A stretch of DNA of 64,000 nucleotides, taken from contig CAADRB010000003.1 in assembly GCA_900708905.1 (NCBI GenBank), positions 5,411,178 through 5,475,177 of the forward strand, given 5' to 3'. The DNA is from Hymenolepis diminuta. Lineage: Eukaryota > Platyhelminthes > Cestoda > Cyclophyllidea > Hymenolepididae. The position numbers and the translations under genes are program-made. Positions 1 through 12,300 of this stretch are shown here, in pieces (position 1 is the first letter of the stretch; every line of letters starts with the position of its first letter). Under the pieces are notes generated by a model. The model was not told the DNA's origin and searched no databases. It saw nothing but the letters and a program-made list of their open reading frames with translations.

Positions 1-2229
1 TTGTCTGGACCGTAGTCAATTGGTTTTGATTCTGGTGTGATGTAACTTTTACTATCCGGCAAGTGATGACTAAATCAAAATATTAATAATCACAAAGGTA
101 GTTCAAAATGTGTGACAAATACGCCAGGATTGAATAAAGCGAAAAAAGTTTGTAGACAAGGAAGTTGTGATTACTTGATAGTGGACGGTAGCTAAAACAA
201 TAAATCATATTTGGACTAATGCACATACTAACCTTAAGAGCACTTTTCTTGAAAAAACAGTATGTTGAATCTCAGACTTTTGTATTTAACAAGCCCTTTT
301 AAAAAACGAACCTCATGTCTAAGAAAATTCCACCCGTCAAAACATCCTAAATGATTGTTTTAAGAAAGAAAGAAATTAGAATAACGAGGTTGGACAGCTA
401 GCAGACGACAAAAAACATGTCAAACCCCTTAATGAAATATGTTAATAACGCTTGACATGATAGAGGAAGATGTCCTGGAGTCGTAATTCGCATTCTATCA
501 CTTTACAGCAAACTCTTCACTTTAAATTATAGAACATTACAATATACATGAGTGACACCGACATCCTATTTCACTTAGGATACTTAAATAGGGGACATAA
601 CAAGACATAAATTTGTAAATATTACTCCATCTTTTAAGCATAATTTCATACAGTAAAAGGGCGGTAACTTCTCACCAACACTGTTCTCTAAATACTAATT
701 TCTAATACAAAACTAGAAATAGCTAAAACATTACAGGACTCTTCCCTAACGGAACAAACTGTACAAGTCAAATGCTATGAAATACTCAAGCTCATAAAAT
801 ACATGCCAGGTAAATTATACAATCCCAAACGTCAGCTTAAGAAGATGATTCTCAGTTGCAAACTAAAAAACTTTCGATTGGTTTCATTTTACCAGGACCA
901 CAGAATTCAATTTAATCAAATCAAAAACTGATTGACTTCAACAAATAAACTAATCAATACCTTTGTGGTTTTTTTCTATTTAATAATATTCAACAAATCC
1001 AATAACAAGATGGATTCAAAAGATCATTTTAAGTTGGCCCAAATGACTTACCGAAATCACCACAAAATAGCAGCAATAGTAGTGTTAGCTTAACAATTTA
1101 AATCAAGTACATTACGTAGTGCAAGACACTTACCTTTCATCATCTAAAAGTAAAAATAAACGAGGATAAATATGAATGCTACATGACAGAGCATGATATC
1201 AATTTTCGTACGAATGAGAGATTTGGTAAAGTGCAGAAAAAATACCTGAATGATCTGGAGAATCGGGAAGGTGTTCTGCATCTTCTTTACCTTCCTCTTC
1301 AGGATGGACAACTAGATCTGGTTCCTTACCTTCCTCTTCAGGATGGGCAACTAGATCTGGTTCTACAACAGTCTACAAACCGAAACAAAAGGCTCAAAAT
1401 ACATCAACATCCATGGAAATAGACGTATTAGAATAAGGAATTGGCTTACCTCAACATGAGGTGGCTGTGTGGTGGTTTCAGATGTGGTCGCCATTCTCTC
1501 TGCCTCGTCAGCTGCCAATTTCGCCTCTTCATCCTTAATTCTTTGACGTTCTTCCTCCGTTTTTCGTGCCGCTTCCTCTGCAAGTTCAATGGCTTTCTAA
1601 ATAGGAAAAAAGTAACAAAAATTTCCTGATTCTTGAAGGTGTCCGCATCCTTATCTCTGAGGAAACTCACTCTAGTCACATATTCGTTGTAGATTTGGTG
1701 TCCAGCCTCGAAATCTTTACGCTTCTTCTGAAGCTTCTCCTCTTTTTCTCGAGCAAGTGTTCTAAAATTCCATAAAATTATTTTTACGGTCAACCTACTC
1801 GCAAGTGTTATTACACTTAACGCGTCCGTTATACTCATCGGAGCCATCACAACAATCTATACGGAGATATGGGAGAAAGGACAACGACTTACCGCAAACC
1901 ATGTCGTTAACATAACCTGAATGGATAAAGACACCCTCATGTCCGACATTGGCACAATAAAACTTCATATCGGGGCAAGCTGAGGTGCCTGGTTCGTCTG
2001 ACCCATCTAGACAATCACAGTAGTCATCGTTTACTTTATACCAAGGTATGGTCGCAGATTTATCCAAGCATGTGAATGGTTTGCCAGCAATATAAAATTG
2101 GCTATCTAGGTAGTTTAAACTATTTTTAAATGTTTTACTTGAAGGGTGAACGCCTAATGGAACTTCCGTCGCATGAATTAAAGCAATTGAAAAGACAAGA
2201 ACAAACAACTGACGAAAAAAGCCAGCCAT
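1..2229 (-). CDS. PRKCSH: Glucosidase II beta subunit (protein kinase C substrate 80K-H type), 5' part, 8 exons
   Basis: Non-catalytic subunit of ER glucosidase II, which trims glucose from N-glycans; it normally retains the alpha subunit in the ER and binds mannose through a C-terminal MRH domain. Exons I infer: 2229-2139, 2105-1893, 1856-1799, 1761-1671, 1596-1450, 1372-1246, 1143-1134 and 69-1 (open at the window edge). All junctions are GT...AG and the reading phase is kept throughout (268 codons in the window). Seen in order: a hydrophobic signal peptide (residues 1-20), KPFTCLDKSATIP, NDDYCDCLDGSDEPGTSACP and CCDGSDEYN modules, a Lys/Glu coiled coil (exons 4-5), then an acidic linker. 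The EF-hand segment usual after the coiled coil is missing, and no room exists for it in the 77-nt intron there. The MRH domain would lie off the left edge. The start is the only Met before the signal peptide. The family is near certain; the last two exons are less certain. Confidence 0.9.
1134..1143 (-). other. 10-nt microexon of the glucosidase II beta gene
   Basis: On the minus strand the ten bases ATGATGAAAG sit between a strong acceptor (TTTTACTTTTAG) and a consensus donor (GTAAGT). The preceding exon ends with one spare base and the next candidate exon (69-1) needs one base to follow two, so 2+6+2 fits exactly and encodes Asp-Asp-Glu plus a split Ser codon. This continues the acidic linker. 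Flanking introns are 102 nt (1144-1245) and 1,064 nt (70-1133). Confidence 0.6.
1286..1363 (-). repeat. 39-bp in-frame tandem duplication in the acidic linker exon
   Basis: Copies 1363-1325 and 1324-1286 match at 37 of 39 positions and encode two 13-residue units reading EPDLVAHPEEEGK and EPDLVVHPEEEGK. The duplication lies wholly inside exon 1372-1246. Each unit ends in GAAGGTAAG or GAAGGTAAA, so each carries a donor-like GGTAA that could be used as an alternative splice site. Confidence 0.93.
2106..2138 (-). other. Probable 33-nt in-frame intron inside the first glucosidase exon
   Basis: The first exon is open for its whole length, but a segment beginning GTAAAA and ending CCTAG is 33 nt and stop-free. 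If retained it adds 11 residues of unusual Asn/Lys/Leu composition just before the conserved KPFTC motif. Removing it joins a Pro-Ser codon run to Asn-Ser-Gln-Phe-Tyr, which restores the spacing family members have between the signal peptide and KPFTC. Because it is a multiple of three, gene finders would read through it. Confidence 0.65.
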
Positions 2230-5200
2230 CGATGAACCAATAAGTTACAAATTGCAATAGCCAAGTTTCACCACGCTGTCATTCGTTCGTTCACAAGCCA
2301 ATAAAAATGCATAACGTAAGGGTAATGTATACGTGAAAGCCTAATTAATTATATGCCTTTTACTTTTAGTTTTAAACTCACCATCCAAATTTAATAATTT
2401 TTTAACATGCACCTAAGACACCATAGCAAGCCACCGTAAAAACTGGAACAAGATAGTGTATATATTAATAAATGCACATATTTCTTCTTTTGCTTACGAT
2501 TGCTGAAAGTGACAGAATTAATTTATCATCGTAGCATGTATTCTCTTAATATTTTATTCTATTAACTAAATATTATTTCTACAAATCAAAATTGTCCTTT
2601 ATTCTCCATCATATTATAGCAATACGCCCAAGCGTCAGAATATTGAAGCAAGTATCATAATACTGTCATAAAATAGCTGCGCAATGTATGCTGTACCCTT
2701 TACGTGTACAAATCTTATTCATACGGGAATCAAAGGGAAGATATCTGATTTTAATTGTGAAATATGAAACAACAAAGTGTTTAACCAGGCTGCAAGGTAA
2801 ATAGAGGCGCTTTCCATAGGGTAACAACCAAAGATTGGGGAGACAGATTGATTAATGAAATATCTTTGGAGAACCCGAAGCGTAAGATTGATAAGAAGAA
2901 TGCTGTTATGCAGTGAGTCAGTTAAGATATGAAAAAATTTTATCAGAACAACGTATCGATGTCCTCACTCAATCAGGAGATAGCCTAATACTTGATTGCT
3001 ATATGAATTTATCAAATTTTCACAACCGGGGGGAATCTGAGGTTGTCATTTCAGTTGCAAAATCTATGGCAGAGGTCAAATTTTATTAGATTAATATAAC
3101 GCCATTGTCGCAAGTGACTTACTCCATCACAGACACATTACTCGCTTCCTCTAAAAAGAACAAAATAAAGTTGTTAAATATTAGAAATAATATTTTTCCC
3201 AGAATAACTCTTCATTTTGCATCTTTCAATTCCTGGTTTTATTATTTCTCTTTTATTTGAACGAATTTATTTACATTACGGTTGAAAATAGTGGATAATA
3301 TAAATCGACTTATTAATACGAGAGCGTGCGTCGGTTACGGTATCTTAAAGAGAAGAGCAGATTATAATAGAAACAATCACGGAGTTTCAATAAAATTTAT
3401 ATAAAGCCCCTATTCAACTCAGCTTAAAGATACAATAGCCACAAATACATTCAGCGTGATGGGAACGACTCTCTCGAACGGCTCCACTCGAGGAACAGAA
3501 CTTATGAATAATTAGATGAGCCTTGAACAGTTGTTCTCGCACCTACTCTTTCACACATAGTTTCTCAAACCACTGAAGTTTCATTTTTGCTATATAAAAG
3601 CACTTGGTTAACTATCTCTCCTTCCTCCATCTAGTCTTGTAGTAGTTATAAGAGGGAAAGAGATATCAGTGTATATGCGAGATCGGAATGATAACATCCT
3701 AATTGGTCTTCCTGTTTTACAGTTTCTATAACACAGTCTGGATGCTGGAATCGCTTCTCATACTACACATATTATCTATTTGCTCTAAATTCGAATTTTT
3801 CAATTTCACGCTGATTCAAGTAGTTTTTATACCTATTATTGAGATCCAAAATAGAACTGAAGTCTATATGTTCTGAATCCATGAAAAATATTAAACGGTA
3901 CCTCATTGATGAGGTGTATTACTTACAAGACAAAAGTCGTATCTTTAAGCGTTTAATGATTTGTTTTTAATGCTTTAGAAACTTATGGAAGAGTTTGAAA
4001 TCCACATTACCAATCTTGCCATGTTATAATCCATTTAATCAACTGAAGGTTCCAAATAAATATTTCCAGAGAAATCATTTTTCAATTTTATTACTTTTTT
4101 AGCATTAATATCACTAGGAGATATATATTATGTATTTCGCATGCAAACTGCGCCTGACAGATTCATTGATAAGAAGCAGCAATGAATATGCTATAAAACC
4201 GTTGGTCAGAGTGAAGACATATTCTTGCACCGGATCAATAAATCATATATTCGACTAAAATTTTATATAAAGAATGGTCTAAAAGGCAACTGGACTTTTA
4301 TTTATTATCTTTACTGTGAAAACACTTCAAGCAGATAGTATTTTGAGGAATCTATTTGTTTACAATACCAAAAAGAAATAGAATCCTCAGAACTAACCGA
4401 AGTTTAGCAAATCAATATAAGACTATTTAGTTTTCTGTCAAGCTTTAGAAAGTGATGTAGGGGATGAACGCTTTTTACATTTATCTTTCTATTTTCACAT
4501 CAGAGTTAGGCACACATGAAGAATCCTTGAGACCGCCAAATTATAGAAGAAATTTCAACTGAATGCATTCATTTCCAAAATATTTCCTATCTTTTCCCAA
4601 TTCTAATGTCCTCGTTTGTCTTAAATATTTAGAATTAAAGAAAGAAATTTTTTGCTTAGCATAAATGAACGCTGATCGCTAAATGATTAATTAGCAAATT
4701 AGTCGTCATTCCATAATTACACCTATCTAGCAGAAATTCTGGCATCTATTAATATGGACAGATAAGATGCTCATATAGAAAAAGCAACCCGAAACGCTAA
4801 GGCTGTAAATAAGTAATTGCTAACAAACGACATTTTTGCAGATAATCGCCAAATCGACTATTAAATCAGGAGGAGTCTTTATGAAATGCAAACCATCAAG
4901 AAGAAGGAAGAAGAAAAGGTTATAGGAAAGGTCACAATGGGATCATGCCATTTAAATCCACATCTTGGTAGGAAATTTGCGGACATCAACAGACTCAATC
5001 CAGCCCACCAGCAAGCTAACGTAAATTCAATGAAAGCAGATAACAGTAGGACAAAGTGTTAAGAAAAAAAGTAAAAATGAAGTAAAGTAAAAGTATAAAA
5101 TCTCTAGTTATTTCATATGGGTTTGATGTTATGCATAGGTTAACCTATTAAATATATATTATGCAACAAAATTTTTGATTAGTTAATTTTGGAAGTGTAA

Positions 5201-5460
5201 AACATTAAATTATCTTGCAAATATAATAAAACAAAATTTTAATTTTTAAATGAAAGCTTCTTTGGGATAGAATAATATATTTAATATCATGATTTATGAT
5301 GCACTAAATCAATGGAATTTTCAAGGTCGTCTCGAAAGAGCGTTTTCGAATATTATATAGATCGACCGTTAACATATTTATTTTAAATTTGTTTATAAAT
5401 CGTGATGAACACCAAAGCGCAACTTGTAATCTAATTATTTGTTTTAACATTTCTCCCAAG
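2230..5460. other. Divergent intergenic region between glucosidase beta and calmodulin-like genes
   Basis: AT-rich spacer between two divergently transcribed genes (left gene reads left, right gene reads right), so it should hold both promoters. I see no conserved protein, RNA gene or clear repeat. The initiator exon of the calmodulin-like gene probably lies here but could not be picked out. Confidence 0.5.
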
Positions 5461-6230
5461 GAGGAACATGATGAAAGGATGGCAGAGTACAAAGAAGCTT
5501 TCGATTTATTTGACAAAAACGGGGATGGACACATTTCAAGGTCAGAGCTTGGAGATGTTATGCGAAGTCTTGGTCAACAAGTGACTGATGCGGAAATTGA
5601 TCAAATGATCAAACAAGTTGATCTCAATAGTATGCTCTGTTTAATAATTTATACACAATTTCACTATTATTTTCTAGTGGATGGTCAAATAGACTTTCAA
5701 GAATTTGTAAAAATGATGAATAACTGTAGGCCTATAAGCCATGAGGATACACTTTTTGAAGCATTCCAAGTTTTTGATCACGACAAAAATGGATATATCA
5801 CTGGGGATGAAATGCGGTCAGTATCTAGATATATTTTATTATCTTCCATTGACGAGATCAGTTCACAATTTATAAACGACCAACTTTTTATTCAGTAAAG
5901 TTATGACCAATTTGGGTGAAAAACTGACTGAGGCGGAAATAAAAGAAATGATCGACGCGGCGGATAGAGATGGTGATGGCCAAGTGAACTTTGAAGGTTC
6001 GTTAGAATTTTTTGTTTCAACTATTTATCCATATAAACGTAGAATCAAATTTCACAATACTTTATTTTGGTTAACTGGGAATTATAAAACTAACTCAGGG
6101 CACATTTTTCTGTATACAATTCTTTCCTGTTCTTGAAGTTAGACGTTAATAAGTTTAATAAACGACAACATTTCTTCATTTACTTTTTGTAGAATTCAAA
6201 TCGGTTATGAGCCAACGATACACTCACTGA
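5461..6230 (+). CDS. Calmodulin-like four-EF-hand calcium-binding protein (initiator exon not located)
   Basis: Calcium sensor of the calmodulin superfamily. Exons 5461-5629, 5678-5816, 5896-5996 and 6193-6230 join through GT...AG introns of 48, 79 and 196 nt with matching phase to give 148 codons ending HisTGA. Four complete 12-residue loops are visible: [36 protein letters not shown] and [12 protein letters not shown], each with acidic 1, 3, 5 and 12 ligands and Gly at 6. The segment [18 protein letters not shown] is nearly that of calmodulin. The first exon starts in phase 0 right after a pyrimidine-rich acceptor (ttctcccaag), as expected if the initiator ATG is on a separate upstream exon; with that Met the length is 149, the calmodulin length. 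Differences from true calmodulin ([12 protein letters not shown] at the start, [11 protein letters not shown] at the end) argue for a diverged paralogue. Translation from the in-frame Met at 5479 is the fallback. Confidence 0.9.
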
Positions 6231-6392
6231 ATTATCAACAGAATATTCTTTCTTTCTAACTTTCCATTTATCCTATACTTCTTAAGTATCTTCTCCTATT
6301 CCTTCCCCAAAGTGATATCCTATCATTCTCCACTACTGCTTTCTGTGATTTATTTTCCACTTTGCTCAAGCCAAATTATTATTGTTAGAGTG

Positions 6393-6398
6393 AATAAA
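6393..6398 (+). terminator. Candidate polyadenylation signal of the calmodulin-like gene
   Basis: AATAAA 163 nt after the stop codon, followed closely by the T/G-rich ttttgtgtaatt. Position and context fit a cleavage/polyadenylation signal; in an AT-rich genome the hexamer alone is weak evidence. Confidence 0.45.
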
Positions 6399-6399
6399 T

Positions 6400-9300
6400 T
6401 TTGTGTAATTCAAATAACCTCTTATCTCCTCATTCTGGATGGTCCCTGACGAAAATCGAAAACAATGCTGTCAGCATTATCATTTTAGACACAGACTCTT
6501 GGAGTTACCAGCATAAGAATTTTTTATAAATGGTGCTTTTTGCTAAAATAAATAAATTTTCTTCCCTAGAATTCAGTGATATTTTGTTTTTTCTTTTGGT
6601 GTGATAATTTAAAAGGTTGTTGGGGATAAAAAAAACTTTATCAATTCAAATAAAGTTAGAGAATTACATCTATTTACAGACAACTTAACATTTAACAAAA
6701 TAATATAACTTCTTACGGCAATTTAGCATGGAAGAAACTTTTAAATTAAAAAATTCATATTTTCCAAAAAAAGTTTTATGAAAATATTGCATTATTAAAG
6801 TAGATTGATGATTTTATTTTTCCATTTTGATTACCTGTAATATCTTCGATATACGCAATCCCCTATTTGGAAAATACAAATCGTGTATCAACAGGTTTCC
6901 TAACAAACCGCTCTTTTTGTAAAGTGTGCATCTAAAGTGTATTAAAATCAGCGATCAGAATAATTAGTAAAAGGGGAGTAAATATCTTTATAAGAAAGTG
7001 CAGCTTTAAAATTTCTAAAAAGAGAATCTAATCTAATCTGCTAGGTGTATTAGCATGAATTTCTCCAGAATATTGATTTCAAGTTTAATTTTTACTTAAT
7101 TGTTTTGGAATAGATGTATGCATTAGCGATAAGATCTTGTCCATTGACAGCGGTTCCGATTATCGATACGCACAAAACTAGACAACCCAGTAAATGATCA
7201 TGCTTTTACAACTCTTAGTCAACACACAAAATGTGTATAACTTCTTACCATGCCACCAAAATGAAATGGAAGATATGCAGACAGTTAGCGAAGTTTTATT
7301 GCTTGTTGCGAAAAAAAAGGCAGAATTTTTTTCGGGGATTGGTAACTTGTTCACTCTCCATTCTCATAATCAGTATCAAAAAGTATGAAGCCAAAAATAT
7401 AAAATGTCGTGTCATGTTTATTGTATTAATAAAAGATTCAAAGCAAATCAACTAGGTGAAATTATTATTTGACCTTGGCTAACGTGGGGGGGTGTGAGTA
7501 AAGAACTGTTTCTACTGCAGTCTCTAGCCTTTGCAAAGTTCTCTGGCATAAATATCATGCTTTAAATTCGATTTTTAAATATGCTTAGGGAGTTTTCAAT
7601 TGGACAGATCGGGTGCTTTTCTGCTTAAATACATTCAGGAAAGAATAACCTTAAGATCCACGTGTGTACAGAAGCTAGAGATAGTGCCTTATTGGAAGTA
7701 CGTCTCAGTTCCCCCTGATTTTCAAAGAAGTTAATATTATACATTCAATAATAAGCACAACTGTTAAATCATTACATACATAAATCAAATAATACTCTTT
7801 TAATACGTTGATAGGCGCGGAACCGTGGTTTCTCGTCTGCTTCGGCATTTTCTTCTGTCCCAGATGCGAAAATTTAAGTTTGATGGAAGGATCCTGTCAC
7901 AAATGCAACTTGGGTTTAAGCGCACTTACAAATGATTCATTGAGGCAATGAATCTTACGTAACACAAAATCTTACAGTTAAGTGAGTATTACGACTACAC
8001 ACATATACTCCGTTTCCATGGCAATATTGCCATAAAAGCGCTAGCATAAAATGACGGAAAAGTGGTATGCCGCAACTGGAATAGCATTGCAGTTTATAAG
8101 GGCAAAAATAAGATGCTTTTTTGTGCAAAAACAGTGGCATTTAATAAACTCCTCCAACAACACTTTCTTATGAGCTCAATACTCTCTTCAATAAATGATT
8201 GGAAATTGTGATTTAAGTTTAAGTAAATTAGTTAATATATAAAGTGGAAACATTTCAATAATAATTCTCAATCAAATACAACAGATCTGACTTAATTAAA
8301 GATAATAAAATGACAAAATTCTAGAAATACACATAATTTATTATTGTTTTAAAGAGTTTTGACTATTAAGTTACAAATCATATAAAATCATACGAGATTT
8401 TCTGACAAATTACTAGCGACTTGTGACTAAAGGTGAAAAGTTGAATATATAACATTTGATAAAATTTGTTGCCTAATTCCGTGTAAGATGCTATCATACC
8501 AGAAAAAGAGACGTTGAAAGTTCAATCCAAGAAATATCTTCCTCATATTATTTTCAAAACTTTTTTGAGAGATTTTTCTCTAATTCTTTTTTCATTGGCA
8601 AGGCAAAAATGTACTCTTAGAAGTTTTAATCGAGGAAAAGGGTCTGAATAAGGGAAATAGGAAATGGGTCCAATATAATGTGAAACAGAAGACAGTCACT
8701 AAATAGATAATGAAAGTCGAGCGTCAAGATCCTTATTTCAAGTTACATTTTGGAAGTAGTGGATTATCCATGCTTCCATTAGGAGTATAGTTCACTATGT
8801 AATATCATAATATTCAAGTTTAATTATTTGACTCTCAGGATCATGCTTAAGATTATTTTCTTGATACTCAGAGTTTGTAGGCGAACTGACATAATTCCAC
8901 GATCAGTCACTTACTTGTTTCCTGTCACATCTAAGTGCAGGTAGATAAATCAACCAACTGCCGTACCAAAATTCACCACGGTGGACTCTAAACTGAATAC
9001 ATTCTTTCACATCCTACTCCGGCAGAGTTTGATATAGGAGAAGATCATACGTTTGGAATAACGCAGATATATGAGGTCTTCATTTCATTTTCAGGATTTC
9101 ATTGAAGTCGACTGAATCTATTTATCAATCTAATTTAATGTTGCCTTAATATAAATGTTATTTGATTAAATAATATACACCGACATACCGTTAGAAGGTC
9201 ATTCTAAGTGGAGATAATGGAATTTAAATACGCTCTCATTGGGACTTTATGAGTCAAAGTTACACATTTTAATCATAATTTTGAAGTTTAATTCAGTTAT

Positions 9301-12300
9301 TGTTTGGTTTCGAAATAAATAGAAAATAAAGCGAACAAATAAAAATAGAGGGTTGTTTAATAAGCCTGCTTTGTTAGAAAAATATTTAATATTCACATCT
9401 ATTTGCTCATGACTGTAAAGTTATACATGTATTGGTGGTCCAAGTCGACCGTGACCTCTTAAATCTTCATGTACTGCCTACCAATTCTGTGTTTGATTTT
9501 TCATGAGCAATCTGTTAATTTTTCGCGGGAAACAAATCTCCTAAACATAGTACCTATCTGTGCTAACCCAATAAGACGTACTTAATCAGCTTCGTCTTTC
9601 TTCCAACTTTGGGGTAGGTTGGGGATCTCAAGTTAGCAGCTTGAGATGTAGAGTTTCATGGATTGAAGCTTAATACTGGGGCTTTCTAAAAGTAGTAGAT
9701 ATCTTCCATCTTGTGCCGTGATATGTGAATGAAATTCGCATTTCCTACTGGTCAACAAGTTCTGAATATCGTGGACATGAACTCACTCAAAACACGTACA
9801 TAAATTCATAAACACTAAGGTTGAAAAATGTAGGCGTTACATAGTGAATTATATTTCTCACGAGAAAGTGGACGACCTAGTGATTTCAAATTCCAAATAA
9901 TATTAAACTCTTGATATCCTGGCTTCATTTGCACTTTTCCTTGATCCCTCACTTTCATCTATATTCTTCCAATGATTATATCTTTTAGAAGTCTTTTGTA
10001 TTGCCATGATCAGGAATACTGTGGGCATCGAAACATTTTTCTGTTGGAACGCTTGAATGAACCCTAATGTGTCAGGCACGTGGTCTCATGCAATACAATG
10101 TGCAAGTGATTGAGTTGAAACATTTCACCATACGTCTTATTTTATTTCATAAGTGTCATTTTTACAAGAGTATTTCCTACATAAGTCAATGGCACCACTA
10201 AAATGCAGTAAGATAGCAGTACTTTGTGATAAAATTTTGACAAATTCACCGTATTTTGTATTCTTCTCTTTCCGTTTGTTAAGAAAAAAATATATTTTGT
10301 AGGCTACATTTATTTGCCGTTTACATGATCAAAATGTGTCTATTTTTTTCCCCGAAAGACAACACCGACGAATTTCGAAATATCAAATTATTTGAATGAT
10401 TTTTCGTGACTTCTAGTAACCATAGTGAAATTATGCAATTATATAGAAGTTTACGCAGTGATTTAAAAGTTTATGGATTTAAATTCCGTATACAAAACAT
10501 ATCTGCTAGTATTCCCTCTCTGTGCCTTGTATTTTGAGAGAAATATGAAATAGATGCATTGAAAGCGTGTAACTAACCGTTAAGACTTATAAACAAGCGT
10601 CCAAGTTTTGAATATTGGGGACCAGTTTTGAAATTCGAAAATCGGAATACTAGAAAATGAAACTGTTTGTTATTCACATTAAGTACAATGTGGACTTCAA
10701 GCTGACCCTAGTGTTTGGATGAAGTAAGATTCATTTAAAAGCCGTAATTTATTGCCTTCCTCTAACCGACTCCTTTCATTCCACTTCGAATTAATTGTTT
10801 TACTGCATCGTGGGTTTGGGTTCTTTCTCGCAGTTAAACATTATAAATTCTGCTTATTAGGAGCAATAAAATTCATATTGTGAAGTTAATTTTGTCAGTG
10901 GAGAGTTGGGCGCAACTATGAAGTTGAAGTATTAATTGTTTGACACGTTAATCTGTATGTTTGTAGTATTAGGCTATGATTTCATAATGTTTGATAACTT
11001 TTTATTGAAGTGAGAAAATATCTACTAAATTACAAACACTCAATGAAACTACTTAAGTAGTAAGCGCAACAATAATAAATGCCAGTCAACTTCAATAAAT
11101 GTATTGATGTCATGTCACTGACGTGCTTGTCTCCCAAGTCAGAGTTCACGGGGCTTCCATAAGAAAACTAAGATTTTTCTGCACTGACAGAGGTTGATGG
11201 GATATGAAATTGCGTGTTACAAACGGCATTGTTCATTTTTTGCTAAATGCTGTTAGCATCTAAGCTTATGCCACCCAAAGGCTCCAGAGCTTTAAGAATG
11301 GGGGCGGTACCATCAACCCATATGCAAACTTTTGCAAATTTATACCTGCGTTTTCCATTAATATCAAAAACAGAACTACATTTTTAACATGTAATAATGT
11401 AAATACTGGTAAATGGGATTCTTCGTTTTCTGAAAATTGATATTTGAATTTCGCCTTTGTTACGATTCTCGAAGCATTGGCGGACAAGTAGTTACCATTC
11501 AAAACTCGAACTTCTAAGCGATAATCACTCCTTAGAAAAGAAGATCTTATAATTTGTTTTCCTGTACTTCGCCTTCAGAAGTCTGTAAATCAAATATCCT
11601 TTCAAATCGCACAAATCTCTTTTCGTGTAAATAGACAAAGATCTACAAACAAGAAAAAATTAAATTAACTGATCATTTTAGGTACTTACAATCCTAGAAA
11701 ATGTTAATTTGCATTTGAATGCTTGTCTTAGGAAATTATCAACATAGACGAGTATGGTTATTGGGTGTATCGAGATGTATACTCTTAACTGCTTGTAAAA
11801 TGCTGCTCAAATTTGTAAATTCAAGTTTCTTTTCTCAAATTGTGAAATTTCAGTAACACGGGAGTCCTTCCATTCCTACACGGAAGTTAATCACTATGTG
11901 GTTAATTTATGAGTGTGAGCTGTGCTGTATTAAGATCATGTACCATCGAGTTTTTTTTGCCTTTTGAAAGAAGATATGAATTAAAGTGGCAAGACCGATC
12001 ATTGTTACCAAACATTCGGCCAATTGGTGCTGGAGATTATGGAGAATTTGATAAATTAATCAGGGAAGAATTGTGAAATTTGAATTTTAGAAGCAATGAA
12101 GCAATAAAATGCTCATTAAATGAATACTCTACAACCCGAATCCGAAAATCAAATAAGGTACCACTTTTGGTGCTCTCTCTTTCACTTAATTAGACTTTAA
12201 TTAGTCGAGTTCATTTGTTTTTCCGAAATGAAAAGTTACGCAATTTTCTGCATCGCTGTGGGTAATAATATTTAAATCTATAGTTTACGGTGCTACGTTT

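Noticed and set aside
1183..1629. Plus-strand open frames over the glucosidase exons
   Set aside because: They are antisense shadows of the minus-strand exons; the first simply mirrors the 39-bp duplication.
4881..4925. ATG followed by a Lys/Arg-rich frame, as first exon of the calmodulin-like gene
   Set aside because: Its best donor leaves two spare bases, whereas the exon at 5,461 needs phase 0.
5389..5898. Reading the calmodulin-like gene as one 169-codon frame starting at 5,389
   Set aside because: It includes an upstream pyrimidine-rich intron-like stretch and reads through two introns. Splicing restores calmodulin loops 2 and 4 exactly.
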